From Polaromonas sp. CF318 (lineage in GTDB: Bacteria; Pseudomonadota; Gammaproteobacteria; Burkholderiales; Burkholderiaceae_C): 64,000 nt of DNA. The DNA is taken from positions 18,117 to 82,116 of the forward strand of contig NZ_AKIV01000047.1 in NCBI RefSeq assembly GCF_000282655.1. The letters are read 5' to 3'. The position numbers and the translations under genes are program-made. This document shows positions 1-9,700 of the stretch, one piece after another. The notes below the pieces were generated by a model, which saw nothing but the letters and a program-made list of their open reading frames with translations, was not told where the DNA came from and ran no database searches. Position 1 is the first letter of the stretch; the number at the start of each line of letters is the position of its first letter.

Positions 1-1
1 C

Positions 2-1441
2 GACTCGGTCGTTCTCTGGACGCGGCTGGTGCTGGACGGCGATGAGGCCTTGCGCCTGCAATCCGGCCCGGTGGCTGTGCGCTGGGAAGTCGCGCATGAC
101 GAGGGCTTTACCCGCATTGCGCAGACGGGCCAGGCGCAGGCCGTGGCCGGGCTGGCGCATTCGGTGCACGTGGAGGTGCAGGGCCTGGAGCCCGACCGCT
201 GGTATTTCTACCGCTTCGCCGTGGGCGATGCCCTGAGCGCCATCGGCCGCACGCGCACCTTTCCCGCGCCCGGCGCCGCGGTGGCGCGATTGCGGCTGGC
301 CTACGCCTCCTGCCAGCGCTGGGAGCACGGCTATTACAGCGCCTACCGGCACATGCGGGCCGAGGACCTGGACCTGGTGATGTTCCTGGGCGACTACATC
401 TATGAATACCCCAATGCCGGCCAGGCCGTGCGCAAACCCACCGGCGGCTGGGTGCAGACGCTGGACGACTACCGTGCGCGCTATGCCCTGCACAAAAGCG
501 ATGCCGACCTGCGGGCCATGCACGCGGCCTGCCCCTGGCTGGTGACCTGGGACGACCATGAAGTGCAGAACGACTATGCGGGTGTGTCGCCCGGCTACAG
601 CGGGCCGCCGGTGGCTGATTTTTCCGCCCGGCGCGCCGCAGCCTACCAGGCGTTTTACGAGCACATGCCGCTGCGTGCCTCGGTGCTGACTCGCGCCATG
701 GCGGGCCTCGCTGCCGGCGCCGAGATGCGCATCTACCAGCGCCTGCCCTACGGCCGGTTGGCCTCACTCTACATGCTGGACGCGCGGCAGTACAAGGACG
801 CGCAGGCCTGCACGCGCGAAGGACGGGCCGGCTCCAGCACGCTGAACCCGGCCCATTGCCCCGCCTGGAAGGACCCGGCGCGCAGCATGCTGGGCGCGCA
901 GCAGGAAAGCTGGCTGGATGCCGAATGGGGCGGCGCCGCGGCCAAGGCGGGCGACTGGAACCTGGTGGGCCAGCAGTCGCTTTTCGGCCAGCGCGATTTT
1001 CGCCCCGGGCCGGGCCAGGTGCTGTGGAACGACGGCTGGGACGGCTATGCGGCGGCACGCACGCGTTTCACCGATTCGCTGCGCAGGCATGCCGTGGCGA
1101 ACCCGGTGCTGCTGGGCGGCGATGTGCACGAAAACTGGGTCGGCCACATCAAGGCCGACTATGCAGACCCGGCCAGCGCGGCGCTGGGCACCGAGTTCTG
1201 CGGCACCAGCATCAGCTCGCGTTCGACGGACAAGGCCAGAACCCCCGAGGTCCTGGCCGAGAACCCGCACTTCGTGTTTGCCGACTCGGAGCGCAGGGGC
1301 TACGGCGTGGTGGAACTGACGCCGGGGATGCTGACGGCCACGCTGCGTGTCGTCGACGACGTCACGCGCGCCGACAGCGGGGTGCAGACCCTGGCGAAGT
1401 TCGCGGTGCAGGCCGGGCGGCCGGTGGTTGAAAAGGCCTAG
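2..1441 (+). CDS. phoD: Alkaline phosphatase D family protein, 5'-truncated by window edge
   Basis: Metallophosphoesterase of the PhoD family, normally an exported phosphodiesterase/phosphomonoesterase that scavenges phosphate. The reading frame is open to the first base of the window, and the in-frame residues before the first GTG (position 29) read DSVVLWTRL, a conserved PhoD block. The gene therefore starts outside the window and the GTG is internal. Family motifs visible: ASCQRW (the Cys expected to be a metal ligand), FLGDYIYEY, TWDDHEVQNDY near the middle and LGGDVHENWVGH near the end. These fit the Fe/Ca site known for the family. The secretion signal, if present, lies upstream and cannot be seen. 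Its stop overlaps the stop of the convergent next gene in a shared CTAG at 1438-1441. Confidence 0.93.
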   Translation, partial: DSVVLWTRLVLDGDEALRLQSGPVAVRWEVAHDEGFTRIAQTGQAQAVAGLAHSVHVEVQGLEPDRWYFYRFAVGDALSAIGRTRTFPAPGAAVARLRLAYASCQRWEHGYYSAYRHMRAEDLDLVMFLGDYIYEYPNAGQAVRKPTGGWVQTLDDYRARYALHKSDADLRAMHAACPWLVTWDDHEVQNDYAGVSPGYSGPPVADFSARRAAAYQAFYEHMPLRASVLTRAMAGLAAGAEMRIYQRLPYGRLASLYMLDARQYKDAQACTREGRAGSSTLNPAHCPAWKDPARSMLGAQQESWLDAEWGGAAAKAGDWNLVGQQSLFGQRDFRPGPGQVLWNDGWDGYAAARTRFTDSLRRHAVANPVLLGGDVHENWVGHIKADYADPASAALGTEFCGTSISSRSTDKARTPEVLAENPHFVFADSERRGYGVVELTPGMLTATLRVVDDVTRADSGVQTLAKFAVQAGRPVVEKA

Positions 1442-2559
1442 GCCTTGTAAGTCGCCGAAAGGCCTTTGTCCAGGAAAGCATTGTTGGCCTCGCGCACCTT
1501 CGCGGCCTCGTCGTCGTAGAGAAAAGGCAGGAAGGCATAACGCCGTCCGCGTGTCACCGTGGATACGGCATGCAGCAGGGAGCAGGAAAACACCACGGCG
1601 CCGCCCGGCGGGGGCTTGAAGGACCTGGGGCCGTATTCCGGGAAGCTGACCTCGCCGCCCTCGAAATCATCGTTGAGGTTGATGGACACGGCAAAGCGCC
1701 TGTGGGCCGTCCCGCGGGTGGTGTTGTCGCGGTGGGGGCTGAAATGCGCCTGCTGGTCGGCGCGGTAGCAGCCGATGATGTAGCGCTCCATGCGCGTGGC
1801 CTTGAATTGGTGCACCTTGGCGATCTCGGGAACGATGCGGCGCTGTATCCAGGCGCGCGCCGCCTTCACGACGGCAAGGTCGGTGATGTCGTAGTCCTCG
1901 CGGCGCTTGTGGCCGTGGTCGTGGGCCAGGACGGTTTTGCCGTTTTCCTCGCGCATAAAACCGGACTCCTTGCCCCCATGGGTTTCGTAAAGGCTGATGA
2001 GTTCCCGGCAGAAGCCCGGCGGGAAAACGTTCGGCAGCATGAGGATGGGGGCCTGCAATTCCATGCCCGCGAAGCGCGAGGGCGGCGGCAGGCCGGCGAG
2101 GCAGGACAGCAGCGCCTGCATATCGCCGGCATCAGCCAAGGGCAGCACTTTCAGTATCCTCAGGGTCGGGTCCAGGACAAAACACAGGCGGCGGATACCG
2201 GCCCGCTTTTGCGCCATGTCGGCGTCGTGCGGCACCACGCCATAAAGCTCGCTCACCTGTGCATCAAAATCCCAGAGGAAGCGGTAGCCGGGATAGCGGT
2301 CGGCGACGCGTTTTTCGCTTTCATCGCCCGGATCCAGGCTGACGCCGAAAAAAGAGCAATGCGCGTCGTTGAAGATGTCCTGCCGTTGCAGGGCCATTTC
2401 TATGGCCGCCCTGCCCAGGGGCTCGGCGGCGCTGGCGAAAAAACACAGCGCGATATACCGCCCGGCTGCGGCATGTATCGCATAGCGCGGATTCGCGAAG
2501 GATCTTTGCCGGAACCAGGGCGCCGGATCGCCCGCGAGGAGATTGAAGTATTTGCCCAT
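1438..2559 (-). CDS. Fusion protein: thioredoxin/peroxiredoxin-like domain plus 2-oxoglutarate/Fe(II) oxygenase (prolyl-4-hydroxylase type)
   Basis: A 373-residue protein in two parts. Residues about 5-155 resemble an AhpC/TSA redoxin domain (GDPAPWF at 10-16), but no cysteine sits where the peroxidatic Cys should be after the ALCFF strand. The cysteines present are C39, C68, C126 and C153. Residues about 170-350 form a 2OG-Fe(II) dioxygenase: HxD at H276/D278, distal His H330, and Arg R340 as likely 2-oxoglutarate anchor. The iron site looks intact, so hydroxylation of an unknown substrate is likely; the redoxin half may be a binding or structural module. It lies 21 bp behind the TolC-family gene on the same strand, so co-transcription is likely. 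No signal peptide, so probably cytoplasmic. Substrate unknown. Confidence 0.85.
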   Translation of the reverse strand: MGKYFNLLAGDPAPWFRQRSFANPRYAIHAAAGRYIALCFFASAAEPLGRAAIEMALQRQDIFNDAHCSFFGVSLDPGDESEKRVADRYPGYRFLWDFDAQVSELYGVVPHDADMAQKRAGIRRLCFVLDPTLRILKVLPLADAGDMQALLSCLAGLPPPSRFAGMELQAPILMLPNVFPPGFCRELISLYETHGGKESGFMREENGKTVLAHDHGHKRREDYDITDLAVVKAARAWIQRRIVPEIAKVHQFKATRMERYIIGCYRADQQAHFSPHRDNTTRGTAHRRFAVSINLNDDFEGGEVSFPEYGPRSFKPPPGGAVVFSCSLLHAVSTVTRGRRYAFLPFLYDDEAAKVREANNAFLDKGLSATYKA

Positions 2560-2580
2560 ATGTTGATGGGGGAAAGGCTG

Positions 2581-3996
2581 CTAGGGGCTTCCAGCTTCCA
2601 GCAGCGCGTTGATGGCGTTCAGGTCCGCTTCGCTCAGCGTGGCGTTCGCGGCCTTCAGGCGCAGGCCCTGAAGCAGGGTCTCGGCGCGCGCCTTGTGCCA
2701 GTCGCGCTGGGCCGCGAACAGCTGCTGCTCGGCGTTGAGCACGTCCATGTTGATGCGGGTGCCGACGAGGTAGCCCACCTTGTTGGCGTCCAGCGAACTT
2801 TTGCTGGAGGTGATGGCTGAGGCCAGTGCCTGGGTTTGCGCCGCCCCGTTGACGACGCCCGCAAAAGCCTGGCGCGCCTGGGCCACCGCCTGCCGGCGCG
2901 CCGCTTCCAGGTCTTCCGCGGCCTTGCCTTTCAATGCCACGGCTTCGCGCACGCGCGCCTGCACGCCGCCACCAGCATAGAGCGGGATGGTCAGGCTCAT
3001 GCCGACCTGCGTGGAGCGCGAGCGCACTGAAATATCGCTCGGGGAGGTGATGCTGCCCGAGGTGAAGTTGTTGCCGTAGGCCGCCGTCAGGTCCAGCGTG
3101 GGCGAATGCGCCGCCTGGCTTTTGGCGATCTCGCGATCGGCCACCTCCAGCGTCGCCTGGGCGATGCGCACCTGGATGGATTGCTCGCGGGCGCTGTCCA
3201 GCCAGGGCTGCAGGCCCGCCGGCTCCATTCGCGGCGGGGAGCCGTCCGTGCGCAAACCCGCCAGGCGGGCATGGGAAATCCCCAGGATGCGCGTCAGCTC
3301 GGCCAGCTTGTTCTGCAGCTCGTTGCCGGCCACCACCGCCTGGGCGCGCGAGAGGTCCAGCCGCGACTGGGCCTCATGCACATCGGTCACGGTGCCGGTG
3401 CCGCCCTCGAAGGTGCGGCGGGCCAGGGCGCGTTGCTGCTCCATGGCGCCCGTCTGCAGGTGGGCCACACGCTCGGCCTCCTGGGCAACCAGTATGTCGA
3501 GGTAGGCCTGCGCGGTGCGCAGGATCAGTTCCTGTTCGGCCTGCCGGAACTGCGCCTCGGCCAGCAATTCCTGCTGCCCGGCCTGGTCCAGAGCCGCCGA
3601 TGCGGTGGCGCGCCACAGGGCTTGGCTTAATTGCAGGTTCCAGCTGCGGGTATGCACGTCGCGCGCCACGGCAGGCAATTCATTGAAGGAGGCTTGCCCG
3701 GATTGCCGGCTGGCGGCGCCGACCAGGTTGACCGCGGGCAGCAGCGCGGCGCGCGCCTGCGGAACCCGTTCGCGCGCCGCCTGCAGGGTGTAGACGGCGC
3801 CGCGGTAAACGGGGTCGCGTGCCTGTGCCTGACGGTAGACCTCGAGCAGGTCGGCGGCCGGCGCGCTGAAGGAGGCCAGCAGCAGCAGGCTGGCCAGCCA
3901 GCGCCGGCTGCCCGCGGCATTCGGCGTGCGCCGTGGTTTTGATGTTTGAAGCGTGACGCGCGGCGTATGCACCGGCTTTGGTTCGGGGTCCTGCAC
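2581..3996 (-). CDS. TolC-family outer membrane efflux protein
   Basis: Outer-membrane channel of the TolC/type I secretion family (471 aa). An N-terminal basic stretch is followed by a hydrophobic segment (WLASLLLLASFSAPAAD, about residues 33-49) that fits a signal peptide. The unusually long region before it suggests the true start may be internal. The mature part shows the two-fold repeat typical of TolC, with long helical regions rich in Ala/Gln/Arg and TolC-like phrases such as LILRTAQAYLDIL and GTRINMDVLNAEQQLF. Downstream, 21 bp away, lies the 2OG-oxygenase fusion; upstream, 130 bp away on the same strand, an ABC exporter. No membrane-fusion protein gene is present nearby. A perfect 14-bp palindrome lies just upstream (4017-4030). 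Confidence 0.9.
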   Translation of the reverse strand: MQDPEPKPVHTPRVTLQTSKPRRTPNAAGSRRWLASLLLLASFSAPAADLLEVYRQAQARDPVYRGAVYTLQAARERVPQARAALLPAVNLVGAASRQSGQASFNELPAVARDVHTRSWNLQLSQALWRATASAALDQAGQQELLAEAQFRQAEQELILRTAQAYLDILVAQEAERVAHLQTGAMEQQRALARRTFEGGTGTVTDVHEAQSRLDLSRAQAVVAGNELQNKLAELTRILGISHARLAGLRTDGSPPRMEPAGLQPWLDSAREQSIQVRIAQATLEVADREIAKSQAAHSPTLDLTAAYGNNFTSGSITSPSDISVRSRSTQVGMSLTIPLYAGGGVQARVREAVALKGKAAEDLEAARRQAVAQARQAFAGVVNGAAQTQALASAITSSKSSLDANKVGYLVGTRINMDVLNAEQQLFAAQRDWHKARAETLLQGLRLKAANATLSEADLNAINALLEAGSP

Positions 3997-4016
3997 CTCG
4001 ACCTCCCTGCTGTAGT

Positions 4017-4079
4017 GTTCAAATTTGAACCATACGGGAGGCGATGGGTGCTTCTGCGGTCAATTGTCCGTAGACGGAC
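4017..4079. promoter_or_regulatory. Two palindromes upstream of the TolC-family gene, candidate operators
   Basis: GTTCAAATTTGAAC at 4017-4030 is a perfect 14-bp palindrome, 21 bp before the start codon of the TolC-family gene. A second palindrome, GTCCGT-AG-ACGGAC, lies at 4066-4079. Either could bind a dimeric repressor of TetR or MarR type, as is common for efflux genes, but no such regulator gene is nearby. Seen directly; the function is inference. Confidence 0.4.
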
Positions 4080-4126
4080 TTTTATTGCGGTAAATACCCG
4101 GGCCGAACATGCCGGTGTGCCGCGGT

Positions 4127-5983
4127 TCAGGCGGCGAGTTCGGCTTCTTCTTCGAGGTTGTCGCTCAGGAAGCCGCCGCTCTGGTGGGCCCAGAGGCGCG
4201 CGTAGAGGCCGCCGTTAGCCAGCAAGGTGCGGTGGTCGCCCTCCTCGACGATGCGGCCCTGGTCCAGCACGATGAGGCGGTCCATGGCGGCGATGGTGGA
4301 CAGGCGGTGCGCGATGGCAATCACCGTCTTGCCCTGCATCAGGGTGTTGAGGCTGCCCTGGATGGCGACTTCAACCTCGGAGTCCAGCGCGCTGGTGGCT
4401 TCGTCCAGCAGCAGGATGGGCGCGTCCTTGAGCATCACACGCGCGATCGCGATGCGCTGGCGCTGCCCGCCGGACAGCTTCACGCCGCGCTCGCCGACGT
4501 GCGCGTCATAACCCTTGCGGCCGTGCGGGTCGCTGAGGTATTCGATAAAACCGTCGGCCTCGGCGCGGCGGGCCGCGACGCGCATCTGCTCCTCGGTGGC
4601 CGAGGGCCGGCTGTAGGTGATGTTGTCGCGCACCGAGCGGTGCAGCAGCGAGGTGTCCTGCGTCACCATGCCGATGTGGCTGCGCAGGCTGTCCTGCGTG
4701 ACCGTGGAAATGTCCTGGCCGTCGATCAGGATGCGGCCGGCGTCCAGGTCGTGAAAGCGCAGCAGCAGGTTGACCAGCGTGGACTTGCCAGCGCCGGAGC
4801 GGCCTATCAGGCCTATCTTCTCGCCGGGCTTCACGGTCAGCGTGAGGCCGTCTATCACCCTGAGGCCCTTGCCGTAGCTGAAGCCGATGTTGTCGAAGCG
4901 CACTTCGCCGCGCGGCACTTCGAGCGTGGCGGCATCGGGTTTGTCTTCGATCACGCGCGGGCGCGACAGGGTGTTGATGCCGTCCTGCACGGTGCCCACG
5001 CTTTCAAACAGGCTGGTCATCTCCCACATGATCCAGTGCGACATGCCCTGCAGCCGCAGCGCCATGGCGGTGGCGGCGGCCACCGCGCCGGCGCCGACCT
5101 GGCCCAGGCTCCACAGCCACAGCGAGGTGCCGGCCATGCCCAGGATCAGGCCCATGCTGAGCGCATGGTTGACGATCTCGAACGCGCTGACCAGCCGCAT
5201 CTGGCTGTAGCCGGTCTTCATGAACTCCTGCATGGCCGAGCGGGCGAAGGCGGCCTCGCGCTGGGTGTGCGAGAACAGCTTGACGGTGGTAATGTTGGTG
5301 TAGGCGTCGGTGATGCGGCCTGTCATCAGCGAGCGGGCGTCGGCCTGCTGCTTGCCGATGCGGCCCAGCCGCGGCACAAAGAAAAACAGCGCGGCGATGT
5401 AAAGCCCCAGCCAGATCAGGAAGGGCGCGATCAGCTTCATGTCGAAGGCGGCGGCCAGCACCGTCATGGTGGCCACATAGACCGCCATGGCGACCAGCAC
5501 GTCGGCCAGCACGAACAGGGTGTCGCGCACGGCCAGCGCGGTCTGCATGACCTTGGTGGTCAGGCGGCCGGCGAACTCGTCCTGGTAGAAGGCCATGCTC
5601 TGGCCCAGCATCAGGCGGTGAAAATTCCAGCGCAGGCGCATGGGGAAATTGATGGCGATGGTCTGGTGCTTGACGATGGTCTGCAACGCCACCACCAGGA
5701 TGCTGGCGACGACAATCCAGGCCAGCACGGTGAGCGTGCCGCCGTGGACCGTCCACAGCTGCGCAGGTTCGGCCTTGCCCAGCCAGTCGACGATGCGGCC
5801 CAGCATGGCGAACATCAGGGCTTCGAAGGCCGACATCGCGGCGGACAGCAAGGCCAGCGCCAGGATGTAGCCGCGCGCGCCGCGGCTGCAAGCCCAGATG
5901 AAGGCGATAAAACCCTTGGGAGGCAGGCTGGGCTCACCCTCGGGGTAGGGGTGCAGCAGTTTCTCGAATTTGCTGAACAACAT
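4127..5983 (-). CDS. ABC exporter, fused membrane and ATPase domains (MsbA/multidrug type)
   Basis: A 618-residue half-transporter. An N-terminal six-helix type I exporter domain (about residues 35-330) is followed by a nucleotide-binding domain: Walker A GRSGAGKST at 394-402, signature LSGGQ at 503-507, Walker B ILLLDE at 523-528 and switch His H559 in AHRLST. It should work as an inner-membrane homodimer exporting a lipid, drug or peptide; the substrate cannot be read from the sequence. No peptidase C39 domain is present, so it is not a double-glycine peptide exporter. It ends 130 bp before the TolC-family gene on the same strand, and serB lies 39 bp upstream, so serB, this gene and the TolC gene may be partly co-transcribed. 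Confidence 0.92.
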   Translation of the reverse strand: MLFSKFEKLLHPYPEGEPSLPPKGFIAFIWACSRGARGYILALALLSAAMSAFEALMFAMLGRIVDWLGKAEPAQLWTVHGGTLTVLAWIVVASILVVALQTIVKHQTIAINFPMRLRWNFHRLMLGQSMAFYQDEFAGRLTTKVMQTALAVRDTLFVLADVLVAMAVYVATMTVLAAAFDMKLIAPFLIWLGLYIAALFFFVPRLGRIGKQQADARSLMTGRITDAYTNITTVKLFSHTQREAAFARSAMQEFMKTGYSQMRLVSAFEIVNHALSMGLILGMAGTSLWLWSLGQVGAGAVAAATAMALRLQGMSHWIMWEMTSLFESVGTVQDGINTLSRPRVIEDKPDAATLEVPRGEVRFDNIGFSYGKGLRVIDGLTLTVKPGEKIGLIGRSGAGKSTLVNLLLRFHDLDAGRILIDGQDISTVTQDSLRSHIGMVTQDTSLLHRSVRDNITYSRPSATEEQMRVAARRAEADGFIEYLSDPHGRKGYDAHVGERGVKLSGGQRQRIAIARVMLKDAPILLLDEATSALDSEVEVAIQGSLNTLMQGKTVIAIAHRLSTIAAMDRLIVLDQGRIVEEGDHRTLLANGGLYARLWAHQSGGFLSDNLEEEAELAA

Positions 5984-6022
5984 CGGTGCGGTGGGTGCTT
6001 TCTTTTGGTGTGCGCTGCCTGT

Positions 6023-6733
6023 TTACTTCACCAGTTCCAGCAGGCGGTCCAGGCCGCCTTCGTTGATGGCCACCATGGCCTGCTCGCGCACGCGCGGCTT
6101 GGCGTGGTAGGCCACGGACAGGCCGGCCACGCCCATCATGGGCAGGTCGTTGGCGCCGTCGCCCATGGCGATGGCCTGTAGCGGGTTGATGCCCAGCTTG
6201 CCGCAGGTCTCGAGCAGCATTTTTTTCTTTTCCGCGCCGTCGCAGATGTCGCCCCAGGGCTGGTCCACCATGCGGCCGGTGAGAAAGCCGTCTTCCACCT
6301 CCAGTACGTTGGAGCGTGTGTAGTCGATGCCGAGCTCGTCGCGCACGCGGTCGGTGAAGAAGGTGAAGCCGCCGCTGACCAGCAGCACCTTCATGCCGGC
6401 CTGCTTGCAGGCCTTCACCAGTTCCGCCGCGCCGGGGTTGAGCTGGAGGCGCTCGCGATAGACCTGCTCCATGCTGGCAACACTGACGCCCTTGAGCAGG
6501 GCCACGCGCTGGCGCAGGCTTTCCTTGTAGTCGCTGATCTCGCCGCGCATGGCCGCTTCGGTGATGGCCGCCACCTCGGCCTTGCGGCCGGCCGCGTCGG
6601 CGATTTCATCGACACATTCGATGTTGATGAGCGTGGAGTCCATGTCGAAGGCGATCAGCTTGAAGTCGCCGAGCTTGAGGTCGGGCGTGGCGACGTTGAC
6701 GACGAGGCCGTGGGAGATTTCTGCGGGGGTCAT
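6023..6733 (-). CDS. serB: Phosphoserine phosphatase
   Basis: HAD-superfamily enzyme (236 aa) catalysing the last step of serine synthesis, O-phosphoserine to serine. The catalytic motif FDMDSTL places the nucleophile at D30 and the acid/base at D32. Later motifs are LLVSGGF (motif II Ser), the motif III lysine in the C-terminal half, and MGDGANDLPM (motif IV Asp pair), which is highly characteristic of SerB. It lacks an N-terminal ACT domain, giving the short form common in Burkholderiales. Its start codon overlaps the stop of mfd by 4 bp (6730-6733), so mfd and serB are probably translationally coupled. Confidence 0.96.
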   Translation of the reverse strand: MTPAEISHGLVVNVATPDLKLGDFKLIAFDMDSTLINIECVDEIADAAGRKAEVAAITEAAMRGEISDYKESLRQRVALLKGVSVASMEQVYRERLQLNPGAAELVKACKQAGMKVLLVSGGFTFFTDRVRDELGIDYTRSNVLEVEDGFLTGRMVDQPWGDICDGAEKKKMLLETCGKLGINPLQAIAMGDGANDLPMMGVAGLSVAYHAKPRVREQAMVAINEGGLDRLLELVK

Positions 6734-9700
6734 GCGGGAGTGGCTTCCTTGGTGGGTTGTCCGAGTGAACGCAGGACGTCGCGCACCAGCTGGGCGCGGT
6801 CCTTGGGATTTTCGAGCTCGCGCTCTATGCGCAGCTTGTCGTTGCCGGCCAGCCGGATGTGCCGGTTTTTCTGGATCAGCTGCATGATGGCCATCGAATC
6901 GATGGGCGGGTCCTTCTTGAAGGTGATGCTGATGGCGCCGGGCGCGGCATCGACCTTGACCACGCCGTAAGGCCTGGCGATCACGCGCAGGCGGTGCACG
7001 TCGATCAGCGTTTGCGCCTGCGCCGGCAGCTTGCCGAAGCGGTCGACGATTTCCTCGAGCAGTGCGTCGATCTGGTCGGTATTCTTGGCCGTGGCCAGCT
7101 TCTTGTAGAAAGACAGGCGCAGGTGCACGTCGCCGCAGTAGTCATTGGGCAGCAGGGCAGGCGCGTGCAGGTTGATTTCGGTGGTGACGCTCAGCGGCGA
7201 CAGCAAATCGGGTTCGCGCCCGGCCTTGAGCGATGCCACGGCCTCGCTGAGCATCTCGTTGTAGAGCTGGAAACCGACTTCCAGCATGTTGCCGCTCTGG
7301 TTTTCTCCCAGCACTTCGCCGGTGCCGCGGATTTCCAGGTCGTGCATGGCCAGGTAAAAGCCCGAGCCGAGTTCCTCCATCTGCTGGATGGCTTCCAGCC
7401 GCTGGCTGGCCTGCTTGGTCAGGCCCTCGATGTCGGGCACCATCAAATAGGCATAGGCTTGGTGGTGGCTGCGGCCCACGCGGCCGCGCAGCTGGTGCAG
7501 CTGCGCCAAGCCGAAGCGGTCGGCGCGGCTCATGACGATGGTGTTGGCGCTCGGCACGTCGATGCCGGTTTCGATGATGGTGGAGCACAGCAGCAGGTTG
7601 TGGCGCTGGGCGATGAAGTCCTTCATCACGCGCTCCAGCTCGCGCTCGGGCATCTGGCCGTGGGCCACGGCGATGCGGGCCTCGGGCAGGATTTCTTCGA
7701 GTTTTTCGCGCCGGTTCTGTATGGTTTCGACCTCGTTGTGCAGGAAGTAGACCTGGCCGCCGCGCTTCAGTTCGCGCAGCACGGCCTCCCGGATCACGCC
7801 GTTGTTTTCGCTGCGCACAAAGGTCTTGATGGCCAGGCGGCGCTGCGGCGCGGTGGCGATCACGCTGAGGTCGCGCAGGCCCTCGAGCGCCATGCCCAGC
7901 GTGCGCGGGATCGGCGTGGCGGTCAGCGTCAGCACGTCGACCTCGGCGCGCATGGCCTTCATGGCCTCCTTGTGGCGCACGCCGAAACGATGCTCTTCGT
8001 CGATGATGAGCAGGCCCAGGCGTTCGAACTTCACGTCCTGGCTCAGCAGCTTGTGTGTGCCGACCACGATGTCGACCGTGCCGTCGCCCAGGCCCTTGAT
8101 GGCGGCGCTGATTTCCTTGCCCGAGCGGAAGCGGCTCATCTCGGCGATCTTGACCGGCCATTTGGCGAAACGGTCCACCAGCGTCTGGTAGTGCTGCTCT
8201 GCCAGCAAGGTGGTGGGCGCCAGCAGGGCCACCTGCTTGCCGCCGGTGACGGCGATGAAGGCGGCGCGCAGCGCGACCTCGGTCTTGCCGAAGCCCACGT
8301 CGCCGCAGACCAGGCGGTCCATGGGGCGCGGGCTGATCATGTCCTGGATCACCGCGTGGATGGCGGCACGCTGGTCGGCGGTTTCCTCGAAGCCGAAGTC
8401 GTTGGCAAAGGTCTCGTAGTCGCCCGGTGAGTAGCGGAAGGCATGGCCTTCGCGCGCGGCGCGGCGCGCGTAGATGTTGAGCAGCTCGGCAGCCGAGTCG
8501 CGTATCTGTTCGGCGGCCTTGCGCTTGGCTTTTTCCCACTGGCCGCTGCCCAGCTTGTGCAGCGGGGCTTCCTCGGCACTGACGCCGGTGTAGCGGCTGA
8601 TCAGGTGCAGCTGGCTGACCGGTACGTAGAGCGTGGCCTTGTCGGCGTATTCGAGGTGCAAAAACTCCTGCAGCAGCGGCGTGCCGTCGGCATTCGTGCC
8701 CTGGCCCAGGTCCATATTGATGAGGCCGCGATAGCGGCCTATGCCGTGGGCGCTGTGCACCACCGGGTCGCCGACGTTGAGTTCCGAGAGGTCCTTGATC
8801 AGCGCCTCGACGTCGCTGACCTGTTCCTGCTTCTTGTTGCGGCGGCGCACGGTGGCGCCGGCGGCAAACAGCTCGGTCTCGGTGATGAGATCTATGCGTT
8901 CTTCCAGCCAGCTGAAGCCGGTGTGGAGGGCCGCGGTGGCGATGCCGAGCTTTTCGTCGCTGGCCTGGAAGTCGGCCAGCGAGTCAAAGGCCGGCGGGCT
9001 GACGCTGCTGGCACGCAGGAAGTCCAGCAGGCTTTCGCGCCGGCCCTCGCTCTCGGCCAGCACCAGCACGCGGTGGGCGGTGTTGCGCACATGGCCCTTG
9101 AACTTGGCCAACGGGTCTTCAGCGCCGCGCACCACGGCCATTTCACCGAGTTTCTGGAACTGGGCGTTGTCGGCCACGTCTTCCACCGTGGCGCGTATCG
9201 CCAGTTGGGCGTAGTCGTTGGCGCGCGCGTAGAACTGCTCGGTGCCCAGGAACAGCGACTCGGGCGGCAGCGCCGGTCGGTCGGGTGCATCGCGCACCAG
9301 CCGGTAGCGGTCCTTGGTGTCCTGCCAGAAGCGCTGGAAGGCCGGCTCCAGGTCACCGTGCAGCACCACGGTGGCGTCATGACCCAGGTAGTCGAACACC
9401 GTGGCGGTTTCTTCAAAGAACAGCGGCAGGTAGTACTCGATGCCGGCGGTGGCCACACCGTTGCCCATGTCCTTGTAGATGCGGCTCTTGGTCGGGTCGC
9501 CGTCCAGCAGCTCGCGCCAGCGGCTGCGGAATTTGGCGCGCGCATCGTCGTCCATGGGAAATTCGCGCCCGGGCAGCAAGCGCACTTCAGGCACGGGGTA
9601 GAGGCTGCGCTGGCTGTCGGGGTCGAAGGTGCGGATGCTGTCGATCTCGTCGTCGAACAGGTCGACGCGGTAAGGCACGGGGCTGCCCATGGGGAACAAA

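Noticed and set aside
4127..5983. ABC exporter as part of a bacteriocin/type I secretion system
   Set aside because: No C39 peptidase domain, no membrane-fusion protein and no precursor peptide gene nearby; only the TolC-family neighbour supports it, so it is kept as a low-level idea.
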